Source: Litoditis marina (lineage: Eukaryota; Nematoda; Chromadorea; Rhabditida; Rhabditidae). From it: a DNA stretch of 64,000 nt. Each line of letters starts with the position of its first letter. The first letter of the stretch is position 1. Shown in pieces: positions 13,301 through 23,844 of this stretch. The notes under the pieces were generated by a model. It had not been told where the DNA came from. It saw nothing but the letters and a program-made list of their open reading frames with translations, and made no database searches. The position numbers were made by a program, and so were the translations under genes. The DNA lies in the NCBI GenBank assembly GCA_964036275.1, contig OZ038433.1, positions 1,302,001 to 1,366,000 on the forward strand, given 5' to 3'.

Positions 13301-15018
13301 CTCACAGACTACAACTTTTATACCAGAAAGTGGAGTGTACATGAGCAAACAGCTCCTTGAGTATTTGACGGAGTACTGTAGGATGTTATGGATAGATAAA
13401 ATGGAGTATATGGTATAGGGTTGTTTTCGAGTTTTCGAGTTATGGGAAATTTCAGTTTTCAAGTTTCTCAGTTTCGGAGAATGACGAGTTTTCGAGTTTT
13501 CGAGTTTTCGAGTTTTGGGAAATTTCGAATTTTCGAGTTTTTCGAGTTCAACATTAACAACCCTAATATGTACCTTGTAGCAGAGAAAGAGCGAGATGCA
13601 TTCGATGTTCTGGTGTCCTCTGTCCACGTAGTCTCCAAGGAACAGATAGTTGACCAGAGGAGGGAAGCCCCCACGGTCGAACAGGCGCAGCACATCTAAA
13701 GGATTTCTTTTATTGTAATTTAATTTATTTACGGGAGGAACAGAAGTTTCCTGTTTGTCGTTTGTTGATTGTCGTATGTTGATTGTTGTTCGTTGATTGT
13801 TGTTTGTTGTTTGTTGATGATGTTGTAGATGTTCTGTATGAACATGAACGTAGTGACCGCAGTTCAGTTGTAGTTCAGTTCAGTTGTCATTACAGTAACC
13901 CAAATCCTGTTGGCTTCTATTTTTCTCCGTAATAATGTGGTTTTTTGACATTTCTGTACGTAAGGCATGAACTTTTCATCTCAAAAAACAATAAATGATT
14001 TTTTCTTTTTTCAAAAATTACCTACATTGCACATTATAGAGGTACGATCCCTTTAATGTGCAATCACAGCAGAAATGGCGCAACCACCTAGAATCAAGCT
14101 ACAAACACATCTGAGTACGTATGCTAGAAGATCCCGACACCTTCATCAAATCCTGCGTCTCTCACTCTGCCTCACTATTTCTCGTCTCTTACATCCCGAC
14201 GGGATGTAAGAGCAGAGAAATAGCGTACGTTTGAGGAGACGCAGGACTTGATGAAGGTGCCGGGATCTTCTAGCATACGTACTCTGAACGCAATAAAGTT
14301 AAAGTATCGGCCTGACTCCCCAGATGTCATTCAAATCTGTCGTTGTATCAGGGTATACACTCTGTTTTGTTGTTTTGTACAGTTAATGCTTGCATGACAA
14401 CACCATAATTCCGTTTATAATAGAGCAAACGTTGGTTCGCTCACGGTCCAGATAATTCCCTGTTTTTCAACAATTTTTTGACGTAGCTTTTCAATTTGCA
14501 CAGGCGCACTCTTCTATATGTAAAAATTTACCGGCATACTGTCCATGAGTGTCGCCGCATATTTTCATCGGAGGTTCCGCTTCGACCAATGAGGGCTGCG
14601 AAAGGAAAACTTGCCTGCAAATTGTTAATGTACTGTACTGCTTGATGAGAGTTACTCCGAGCAGTTATCATGTTTCTACACGATTTTCCGGGGAAGTTCA
14701 CACGTTTCCCGGAATGTTTCGTAGTTTCAAGTTAATGGCGCCAATGTGAAGTTCGCTCTTTCCAGAGCAAACCTTTACGGTGTAAGTTGTCCTATCCCGC
14801 TGCGTTTGTAGTTTCATCTCTTTGTTTTTGGTCGAAAAATTACATGTACAGAGATCAAACTACATCGGAGATTCAGTCACACAGTATACTTAGTTTTACC
14901 TGGCAGCAGCACATAGCGAATGTAATTCAGTTTCTTTGACGGTAGCCACCAGCGAGTTGCCGGGTGTTCCGACATTCAGAAGACGGTAGATGAGGTCGTC
15001 GACATCCGCACGAGCCAT
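10326..15018 (-). CDS. PP1-like serine/threonine protein phosphatase catalytic subunit
   Basis: Eight exons (5' to 3' on minus): 14900-15018, 14532-14614, 13574-13695, 12437-12565, 11806-11988, 11419-11523, 10810-10944, 10326-10391; 313 aa, normal for PP1. PPP signatures are intact: GDTHGQ (residues 60-65, metal ligands D61/H63), GDYVDRG (88-94), RGNHE (119-123), MHGGLSP (H171), RAHQ (244-247), SAPHYCG (266-272). Known: a binuclear-metal phosphatase directed by regulatory subunits. Unlike canonical PP1 it has T for I in GDIHGQ, H for N in SAPNYCG, and [13 protein letters not shown], so it is a divergent PP1-like paralogue; I recall similar substitutions in nematode PP1-like enzymes but did not check. 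The C-terminal tail is short and basic. The start follows a TTTTAG acceptor by 8 nt. The intron after exon 11806-11988 has donor GCTAGT. Confidence 0.93.
12741..12873 (+). repeat. Interspersed repeat, copy A (inverted copy at 59628-59761)
   Basis: The stretch starting ACAGGATTTGTCAAACCGTT reappears in reverse complement at 59734-59761, with similarity continuing through CAGCCAGTCTGCGTATCATT and the following ACACTCTCTCAA. Lies in a PP1-like intron. Non-coding. Confidence 0.7.
12913..13025. mobile_element. Short MITE with ATTGGCCAGC terminal inverted repeats
   Basis: Perfect 10-bp TIRs (ATTGGCCAGC...GCTGGCCAAT), with sub-terminal inverted similarity (GAGTGTGCAGGTC versus GACCTGCGCACTC). A diverged relative lies at about 28843-28970 in an intersectin intron. 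No coding capacity. Confidence 0.65.
13079..13249. repeat. Tandem repeat, 57 bp x 3
   Basis: Three nearly identical 57-bp units starting at 13079, 13136 and 13193, in a PP1-like intron. Because 57 is a multiple of 3, the repeat makes apparent repeated ORFs on both strands; there is no other sign of coding. Confidence 0.9.
13427..13556. repeat. Low-complexity GAGTTTTC repeat in intron
   Basis: Runs of TTTTCGAGTTTTCGAG. The same family in opposite orientation (AAAACTCGAA) occurs at about 11070-11145 and 21739-21985. Non-coding. Confidence 0.75.
14113..14284. mobile_element. 172-bp foldback MITE, copy 1
   Basis: Almost fully palindromic: begins GAGTACGTATGCTAGAAGAT and ends with its inverse, with ACATCCCGACGGGATGT near the centre. 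A second 172-bp copy is at 48071-48242 in an intersectin intron. Lies in a PP1-like intron. Confidence 0.88.
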
Positions 15019-15665
15019 AGCACGAACTAAAATGAAGAGAAATGTGCATGTACGATTCCAGATCATTCAACGGACTGCAGTTATCAAGTTCTAGATTCTA
15101 GAATAAACAAACTGAAGTGCACATCTTGGAAAACTTCATAAGGCAAGTCATACAATAACCAGCCTATTCCAAATTGTCCCAAGGCTGCCCGATGTCAATG
15201 CCGTTGTAGCTCAGTCACTAGCACCCAGCTCATCAGAGATAAGTTTCTTCCAGCATGAATAAGATTGTAGTGTGTCGCACTCTACTTTCCTAAGAGTCAT
15301 TATTTAGAACGACTGTGGTCAGTAAAGAAGTCAGTCAATTAGTTTTTATCCCTCAGCATTTTTTTGCTGTCTTCAACGCTATGGTGGACAGTGTAACAAA
15401 GTTATAGCTTAAAGTAGTTCCAATAACAAATAAGAGAAAAATAAAGACCAACCGTCACCGTCAGTTGTCGATTCTCAACTAAAATGAGATTATCTTCCTT
15501 CAGTTTGCAAAGCACTGAGAGTACACGTAAACGTAAGTTTCACCGGTTTGATGGTAACTGCGCGAGACAAGCGTTCACAAAAGCATTCTCGACCTAACAG
15601 TAAGCAGGTGAAACCTTAAAACGTTGTCAGAACTTTTTATGAAAAAGTTCAGTTGGGTCCACATA

Positions 15666-16486
15666 AGGCCCAAACATACTACGGGCGGCTGCGGGCGTCT
15701 GCGGGCGGCATATGGTATAAGTATAGCGCCCTCAGACTATTGATCGAATGTGCGGCTGGCTGCGGCTCTCGGCGTTTTGGCGGGCATTCATACTTCTGCG
15801 GGCAAAAGCGGCTGCGGGCGTCTGCGGGCGGCTGTGGGCGGCCCCGCGCGGGGCCGCCAACAGCCGCAAACAGGGGTAGCGGCAATATTGGATTGATTCA
15901 ATAGGGCCGCGGCGGCTCTCTGCGTCTGTAAGAATCAATTGTGCTTAAACCCAAAAACACTTGAAAAAACATCATTTAATTTATATCAGTTTCTTTCCAA
16001 ATAATTAATAATAGTAATTCTTTGTCATTTACATGGTTTTCATTAAGTTTTCCCATATTTTTTTCTTGTGATTTGAACGTTTCATCTCTTTTCGAATCGA
16101 AAAGGCTTTTAAAAGCAAGAAGAATGAAATGTGGGAGGAAAAGCAAAAAAAAACATCCCGAAGAGCATTCACGATTCTGATCTTGCTTCCCATTCCTAAT
16201 GGGTTAAGAGAGCAGGGAGCTCGATAACCACAAGTAAACGGGTTTCTCAGAGAGCATATTTAAACACTTATTACTATCAATTATCAGTCTGAGTTCTCCA
16301 AAATCACTCTGAAGATAGCAGCGCCGCAGTCAGCCGCAGCCAGACGCAAACGCGCGTACATACTTCAATCAGAGTGCGTTTGCGGGCGTCTGCGTGCGTC
16401 TGCGGGGCGGTGCGTCAAAACCACCACTCAGCCGCAGACGCACGCAGCCGCAGACGCACGCAGCCGCCCGTAGTATGTTAGGGCCT
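15666..16486. mobile_element. GC-rich foldback transposon, ATA target duplication
   Basis: Left end AGGCCCAAACATACTACGGG, right end the inverse (CCCGTAGTATGTTAGGGCCT); flanked by ATA on both sides (15663-15665 and 16487-16489). The arms consist of GGCTGCGGGCGTCTGCG-type repeats and the centre is AT-rich. 821 bp, no transposase ORF, so non-autonomous. Confidence 0.8.
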
Positions 16487-16774
16487 ATAGGTAAGATACT
16501 GACTATAATTATGGTCTCTTTGGCGGCTGGAATTCTCTAAGAAACAGTAGCTCTCAACTAAATCTCTGGTATGTGAAGCCTGCACTTCACCGAGAGCGGC
16601 TACTTACTTGACGATTTGGTTTCCAACAATCCCGCTTGCTTGTGGATCTGGAAACTTCGTATGTTACCTTCTTCTGTCAGTTTTCCCTTATTTCATGGGT
16701 TAATTCTCTTAAATTGATCCAAATTATTTTTCTGTCTCTTGAGAAATAACCATTCTCATTTGAGAAACATCTCT

Positions 16775-17898
16775 TGTGCGTGTACAAAATACGACACACC
16801 AAAGTTGCGCCTCCAATCGAAAATATTTGGGCGCGAAACTACCGTAATTCGAATTTTTAACTACGGTAGTTAAGAACTTTCTATTTTTTGAGAAGTTTTT
16901 GCTGGTTTTATCACTTTCTCAATAAGGATCACGGAAATTATTTAATAACGAATGAATCTCATGGTTGTTGCGGGAGTTGTTGTAAGTAAGAGAACACCTT
17001 CATTCACAGATGAGATAATAAGAGAGAACGAAGCCGATTATGTTTGTTTATTGTATCCAAAACGAAATAATTTAATGTATTTTGTTTGGGGAAGTTAGCA
17101 CAGAATAAGTATAACCAAGTCCCTAACACCACATCTTCAATTGGGGTTGATAATATAGGCAACGTATACAAAGATTATGGGATATTTTTGAGCTAACCAC
17201 ACTTCAAACTACAGTGTGTCCTCAATTAAAAAATCAAATATTTTCTAGAAAGATAGTTCACCAGATCAGCGCTGGTGGAACCATTCAAGGAGACAATATT
17301 AAATGTGCCCTTGTTCACTTTAAAGACTGACTCGCAAATTGAGACTTTGAAGACGGTTGAACATTCACAAAACGTTGATGAGTCCACTGTTAACTAACTG
17401 AGTAATACTACACTACAATTTCTTGACAAAACTGGAATCTAGTTTGGAAGAATACGAAATGTTATCGTGGTTAATTGCCACACGAAGATCAAGTATCAAC
17501 ATGTACATGTTAAGTTATTCGATGACGCCGTGCTCACTGATATTCGCTTGAAACACAGCTTGCTCAGAAATATACGAGGAAAGCAGTGAAACAATCATAG
17601 AGCATTATAGCACGACCATTTCAAATTTACATGATGGTGTGTGAACGCTTTAATACTGTTTTGAATTTGAATTCTTTTCTTAAATTACACTTTACTTTTT
17701 TCAACAATCGATAATATTCATGGGAAATCACTATTCCATGTTGAAACTCTATTCAAATTCTGAGAAAACAAACCAAAACAGCATAATTTTGGAATGTTCT
17801 TAACTACAGTAGTTAAAAATTTGAATTACGGTACTTTCGCGCCCAAATATTTTTGATTGCGGGCTCGAATTCGGTGTGTCGTATTTTGTACACGCACA
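16775..17898. mobile_element. 1.1-kb TIR element with 6-bp target duplication
   Basis: Starts TGTGCGTGTACAAAATACGA and ends with the inverse. TIRs of about 105 bp include CGCGAAACTACCGTAATTC and TTAACTACGGTAGTTAAG; ATCTCT directly flanks both ends (16769-16774, 17899-17904). 1124 bp with no meaningful ORF, so a non-autonomous DNA transposon. Confidence 0.82.
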
Positions 17899-18459
17899 AT
17901 CTCTAACTAGAGAAAACAAAATCCATATCGTTGTAAACTTTCAAAATACGTTTTTTTACAAAAACAATTTTTCACCAGTCCTTGATTACGGTACACACGA
18001 TTATTTCCGCAACGTTACCGAGGGTTACGGTGGGTGCGAATGTAAATATCAGACAGCTAAGTTTGCGGACTGGCCTAAAATTTTCATAGGTTTTTTCCGT
18101 TTTCTCCGTATTTTACCGGTTGGAGGTTGTGTATGTTATTTAAAATAAAATGTATTCACGTAATTCAACGCTATAGTGTACTTCGTGAAGATTTTTGGCC
18201 TCCATTAGTGCCAGTTTCTCGCTGTGAAATTCAATTTTTTGGTCAGTTTCAGCTGTGAAATTTAGTCTATATCGTTCATAGATCTATGCTATGCTTTTGA
18301 CTGTGTAAATATGCTATTTTCGAAGGAGATGTTGAATGATGCCTTGAATTTTGCGTTCAGACGTATGATTGGAGCACTATTCGCGTTGTATGTGTATAGA
18401 TAGCTATTTTGTTTACTAGTATGGGAGCAACTGTGTTTACAAATAATTTTCAGGTAAAT

Positions 18460-20017
18460 ATGCAGAACGACGCTGGTGAGACTGTCGAACTCTACGTTCC
18501 CCGCAAGTGGTGAGCTTAGCTTCGCATTGCGTTTTCTGCATTTTCTGCGTTGAGCATTTTCTGGTTTTTCTAGAGGTAAAAGTCCTGACAGGCTCACATA
18601 ATGCTTAATTTTTGGTCAAAGTAATTCGCATAAGTGTTTTTTTTTCCTTAAACATTGATAATTCATTTTAAACTGACGTAAAAGTGCATATTTTAGTCTT
18701 GTGTGGATGGGCACAGCAGGTCGAATAGAATGTATACTAAAGAACGTTTATGTGTTCCCTAAAGCGTAAAACGTTAGGAAAAACACGTTTTGTTTAATTT
18801 GCCTTATCTCAAATTATACCTATTCCATTTTCTGTTATTTCCCATCGGTGACCTATGAGACGCATCTCTCCATAGTATGGGAGAGTTGAGGTTGTTGTAT
18901 TCAAATTTTAATCTTTTACCTCTTGAAAATATCATTTTAAAACATTCGTCATCAGCAGAATCACCTATTTTGAACAAACTAGGTGCCGCACTCAAATGAA
19001 GTCAATGCTGCCGCCAATTCTGTTCTGCTCGTTGAGATAAGTCCAGTAATTGCAAATGTTCAAGGATAATATCATTGTTTTAGTTTTATTTAATTTTTTG
19101 TAGCTCTTCATCCAACCGCCTCATCGGCCCCAAGGATCACGCCTCCGTGCAGATCGAGCTTGTCGATGTCGACCCAGAGACCGGCCGCATGGTTAGTCAA
19201 TTTTAAATCATCGAATTGTTGCTACTTGCAGTCGCTTGTGGGACGAGCTTTTATTTCCGGAACCATCCCCAGCGCTCACATGCGTCTGCTTCTCTCTAGC
19301 TTAATGGTTTACATCAGTAAAGAACTGGGTGTAATTTATCATTGATTTCGGACATGAAGTTCTCAGTCAAGGATAAGTGTATTACTCCATCAGCTGACAC
19401 GTTTTTTTGGAGCAAAGGGGCCCTTTTTATTGCGACTATTCCGAAAATTATAGATTTTTTAAATCGAAAGTAGCTGCTAGTTTATGTTTAGGTGTGATCA
19501 TTAGTTAAGGGTTTGATTCAGTGTGTCTATGGCAAACATCAAACCTAATTTACTGCTTTTGAAGTACGTGGTATTGTTTTTTGGGCTAGGATAGTTTTGT
19601 TTCCGTTTAGTTGACGCTGGGGGGCAGGATGTTGTGGATCTTATTTCCGGTTTAGTGAATACCAGCAGTAGTTCGGTTGTGTCTCACTTGCAGCGTTGGT
19701 AAAATGAGTACTGTTTTATATTCTTGTAGATGAGTTGTTGTAAGTTTGAATCAATTTGGTTCGTGCGGTGCACTGCTGCGACATAGTGCTAATATTGTAA
19801 CGATTGAATTATAAAGTAGATCGTTATGCTTTTAATACATAATGTCAATTATAATTATTGTATTTGCTTCATACCTCGAAGCTTAAAGATAAATGTTTAG
19901 ATTGCTGGCCAGTCCACCCGTTACGCTATCTGCGGTGCTCTCCGTCGCATGGGAGAATCCGATGATGCCCTTGTACGTTTGGCTCAAAAGGACGGAATCA
20001 TTCCCAGTGATATCTAA
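18460..20017 (+). CDS. RPS21: Ribosomal protein S21 (eS21)
   Basis: Three exons: 18460-18509, 19104-19191, 19901-20017; 84 aa (human 83). Seen: [39 protein letters not shown], and [20 protein letters not shown] with the C-terminal DGIIPSDI. It is a small-subunit protein of the 40S ribosome, cytosolic. The [10 protein letters not shown] segment differs from vertebrate RPS21. The ATG lies 6 nt after a TTTTCAG acceptor (exon starts 18454). ATTAAA at 20286-20291 is a possible poly(A) signal. The next gene starts only 449 bp downstream on the same strand. Confidence 0.97.
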
Positions 20018-20465
20018 CTTGTTCGTTCCCTATATTGTTGTTTGAATGAAATTGTTTTAATTTCATAGTTGTCTGTTGTCATGAGGCCATCCTCATAAAA
20101 TGTCTTCGTGTTTACTCGTTACACAATGACTGGTTGGGGGTGGTGAACCAGGCTATGAGTTCCCTAATTATCTATCAAATTAGTCGGGTTAAGTTTCGAT
20201 GATGAAAGTCGTATATCAATTGAAAGCTGCGTGTAATATATCAGTTCTTTTTGTGCGATCACACGGTTTCTTTTATTTTTGTTGTATTAAACTACAAAAA
20301 AGATCACTGTTTAAGGGGTATACCGTATGTTCCTGTTAGATGATCACCCATGTCAGTGAAAATTGGTCGCATTTGTTGTTCTCAAAGCTAACCTTTTCAA
20401 CTTATATTGTGTACTCGAGCGTTCTCTCGCACGCATTAATACACAGTTGCAACTTTCCTTCTCAG
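20018..20465 (+). other. RPS21-NABP intercistronic region
   Basis: 448 bp without an exon. Holds the ATTAAA signal at 20286-20291 and ends in a pyrimidine-rich CTTTCCTTCTCAG acceptor directly abutting the NABP start codon. Confidence 0.6.
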
Positions 20466-22368
20466 ATGACTGCTAATCATGGTGGTGCTTCAGTTTCCGA
20501 ATATGTGAAGGTTGCGCAGCTGCAGCCCCAGTTGACGGGTGTCAATATTCATGTGATAGTTTTGGAGTTAGGTTAGTTAAGTTGAAGTCCACCTGTTCAC
20601 AATAGTCTCAGAAATAAAATCTGTTAGACAAGCGGAGTCAAGCCGACATCTGTCCCCATTTGGCAATTTATACAAAGTAATTTGTACTTTCAGTCGAGGT
20701 GATTGTTTCGGTCAGTTATTCTCATTATAACCTAATTTAGGACAACTTATCCGTACAGCCCAAGGAGATACTATTCAAACCTTGCGGGTCGCCGACCCGA
20801 CCGGCTCCGTGAATCTTTCCCTGAGGCATGCGGATTTTATAGAAATGTTTGTCCCCAGCGACATCATAAAGATAAAAAATGGCTATACGAACGTTCATAG
20901 GGTGAGCACAATCTTTTTGTTCTGGTGTTATCTCGAACAGCCATCGCTAACCAATGGTGCAAGCGGAAGTATATCAACGGAACTTCCACGAGGTTTCTTT
21001 CAGTTAGTGACTTATAGTTTGGCAAACTGATTACGAAAACAACTTGCGAAAACAACGTGATGTTTGGTCAGTCAGTGGGCTGAACTAAACGCGGTGTCGG
21101 TATCACTGTACCTACTGTACTGTACGGTGACGGTATCACTGCTGATTTAGCAAACTTCTTTTTTTCAAGGGTAGTCTCACTCTCAATTGTGGTCGAGTAG
21201 GGGAGTGTACTCGAATAGGAGAATTCTTCATGATGTATTCCGATCTGCCCAATATGAGCGAATATAATGCACAATATGCAGCAGCAGAAAGAGCAAGAAA
21301 AGGGTCGCCCCCGGAAGAAGGAGAGGTACGATTAGCTTTTCCCACACTCTCGAAACACTGAAACATGTTTATAACAGTTGTCAGGTAATGGTAACACGGC
21401 GTCCCAACAACAGCTTTAATAAATGAGGAACTCGCGTCCTTTATTTTAGACGCTCCGCAAATGATTCGCGTGAAAATAAGCGCGATACGCAGCGAATTAG
21501 TGCTGCGACCATTCCAAATTGCAGTTGGATACAGTGTCCCGCCACGAAAACTTTGTGGACGGAGCTCAATACAAGTTTAATCGCAAGAATTACTGTAGGC
21601 GAGAACTCCGTGGTAAATAGGTCATGGTTGTGTATTGTCTTGTGTCATACGACTTCTGCATCACACTCCGTAACAGTTCAGATGCGACAGTTGTAAAAAG
21701 ATTTGCTGATTTCTTTCTCTCTCGCAAAGTGGTTTGATTTTTCTGAAACACGAAAATTTCCAAAACTCGAAAACTCGAAATTTTCAACTGGAAAAATGAA
21801 GGTTTTTGAAGGTAGAAAAGTGAAAATTCACATTTTTAGGTTTAGGTATAAAACTCGAAAAACTCGAAATTTTTCTGCCTTCAAAACTCGAAAACTCGAC
21901 AACTCGATTTTCTCCAAACTAGGAAAACTCAAAAACTCGATTTTTTGGCAAAATTCGAAAACTCGAAATTTTGAACTCGATTACCAACCCTAGCGATTAT
22001 GTTGACCAATCCCGACGCATCGGTCCTCAAACTGCAATTGAAAAATGTATTGCAGTTTAAAGGACCGAAGCGTTGGGATTGGTCCACATAATCGTCCTTC
22101 TTCAAGTAGCTCATTTCTTAGGCTTGTAATGTACCTCAGTCATTGCCGATAAGCCGCTGTAGTTCTCTCGTGGCGGAGTGTAACGCTATATCAACTTACC
22201 TTCTCATGATTCTTATTTTAGGTGCCATCTGCTCCCGTTGACCCCAGGCGTAACCCTGGTGGGCGTGGTGGGTTTGGCGGTCATCGACGTACGGCTCCGT
22301 ACGTTCCATCTGGAGCGAGTTCAGGTCCCCCCGCTAAGAGACCAGACGGTAGAAGACCACCAAACTAA
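20466..22368 (+). CDS. NABP: SOSS complex subunit B (NABP/hSSB), single-stranded DNA-binding OB-fold protein
   Basis: Four exons: 20466-20571, 20741-20901, 21170-21325, 22222-22368; 189 aa (human NABP1/2 about 204-211). Seen: an N-terminal OB fold (about residues 12-110) with VIVLELGQLIRTAQGDTIQT, RVADPTGSVNLSL, VPSDIIKIKNGYTNVHRGSL and TLNCGRVGE followed by FFMMYSDLPNMSEYN, all diagnostic of SOSS-B. The tail is Gly/Arg/Pro-rich (GGRGGFGGHRR). Known: the single-stranded DNA sensor of the SOSS complex (with INTS3 and INIP) in double-strand break signalling. The start codon immediately follows a TTCTCAG acceptor, leaving no 5' UTR in this exon. The third intron holds a GAAAACTCGAAA repeat and one copy of the 110-bp MITE. 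Confidence 0.96.
21739..21985. repeat. AAAACTCGAAA low-complexity repeat
   Basis: Many copies of AAAACTCGAAA separated by short A/T stretches within the last NABP intron; related to repeats at 11070-11145 and 13427-13556. Confidence 0.75.
21993..22098. mobile_element. 110-bp palindromic MITE, copy 1
   Basis: CGATTATGTTGACCAATCCC at the left and the inverse GGGATTGGTCCACATAATCG at the right, with CAATTGAAAAATGTATTGCA near the centre. Two more copies are at 29357-29466 and 33502-33611 in intersectin introns. Confidence 0.88.
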
Positions 22369-23839
22369 TGAAAATGTATTTGTCTTCATACACCAGTAAG
22401 GTCTGACTAAGCGACAAAAAGTAATCCGTTTTAAGATGTAAACCCGTGAACATTTAGGATTTTCCATCAAATGTAGACCGATTTTCTACTTTTCGACCGA
22501 AAAGTAGTCCGTTTTCCGAATTTTTCTGACTAATCGGACAACCTTGCTGGTGTATGTTTGTCTTTCTCATGGTTCACGGTTGATGGTACGGCGTGTCTCA
22601 CATAGATCTCCTTCTCCTTTTGTGTGTTGTATTGAGGAGTTTCGATTATTAAAAGCCGTAATACCGTTTTCGAAGTTTCCTTTTTGTCACATTGAAATTG
22701 AGTGAAACATTTCAGTTTGAGTTGATATGGCTCTAGGTTTCATTTGTTTTTGAAGTTTTTTTTATAGATAATGTTTGGTTAATGCATTATTTTCTAATGA
22801 GAGTTGGTCGATATAAGTTTTTGCCCAATTTGAGCTCTAGCGCACCTTCTCTCGCGCGTTCAGTCATTGGTTTATGCGCTAGTTGCGGGTGAATGGATCG
22901 ATGCGTTCTCCCCCCAACCCTACCAACTCGCTAGTCCTTTATGCACTCTTCTTTATTTAGACTGACTCATTCTTTTGTTTAAAGTCTGCACTTGCTGTGT
23001 AGAAATGGTAATAGTTGTAGTACGCAGTGATTTAGTAACTGGTTTCCGAGAAATATGTTTAAACTTTTCATTTTGTTGTTGCGTGTACTTTAATGTGAGT
23101 TTATGTATGAAAGGTTTTCCAAATATCTTTGTTGTTGTTTTTTTGAGTTTTCAACTATTCGTTATTTCAATTCAGAGACATACAAAGTTTGGAGTTAGCA
23201 GCCCTGTCCTTTTTGTTTGTATGATAATCAATTTGGGGGTGCGTGTTTATATAGTGTTACCTCTCGGGTATTGGCTTACCTTGACGAACGGATCGGATTG
23301 AGCATATTGCATTTTGGGGTTTTTGTACTGTACGTTTTTAGTTGCTTCCTATCTAACAACAACTTGTTGAAAAAAGAAAACAGCCTTTATCTAACGTGCG
23401 TGCCAGTTGCCACCAACTATTTTTGTTGACAACCACGCGCGAAATGCTGACAGCTATGTTACATATTTTCAGGTTCACTGTACTATGATCACTTGGTATT
23501 TATTCTAATCAACGGCTTCGATTGAATAGAAATAGAAATAGCGGAACCTGTTGAACAGTTATAAATCAGAGGTATGTTTCTGCTCAATATTTCTGTTACA
23601 TAGGAATGCAATTATGGTTGTGGTTAAGATGTTGTTGTGAATTGCAGTATATCAGTTAAGAGTGCGAAGTTTCATCCAAATCATTTCCTGAAAGTTCTTT
23701 CAAAAACGGTATCTACGTCTCTCCAGTTGCCTAGCTTGCTTCTAGGGCGGGCGTGCACAAACCTTTGTAAGAAACGGATCAATTGAAAGAAAAATTGAAG
23801 AATGAACATATTCAATTACTCATGTGGTAGAAGTTTCAG
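22369..23839. other. NABP-intersectin intergenic region
   Basis: ATTAAA at 22648-22653 may end NABP. No conserved exon recognised; ORFs around 22975-23430 are unsupported by codon pattern or splice context. Ends in the GTTTCAG acceptor preceding the intersectin start. Confidence 0.55.
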
Positions 23840-23844
23840 GTGCG

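Larger units (their letters stand above)
15019..18453. other. Divergent intergenic region, PP1-like / RPS21
   Basis: No conserved coding exon seen. It contains two separate non-autonomous transposons (15666-16486 and 16775-17898), and must include the promoters of both flanking divergent genes, which I cannot place. Confidence 0.6.

Noticed and set aside
13051..13360. Repetitive ORFs on both strands ([19 protein letters not shown] units)
   Set aside because: Arise because a 57-bp intronic tandem repeat is a multiple of three; no splice or conservation support.
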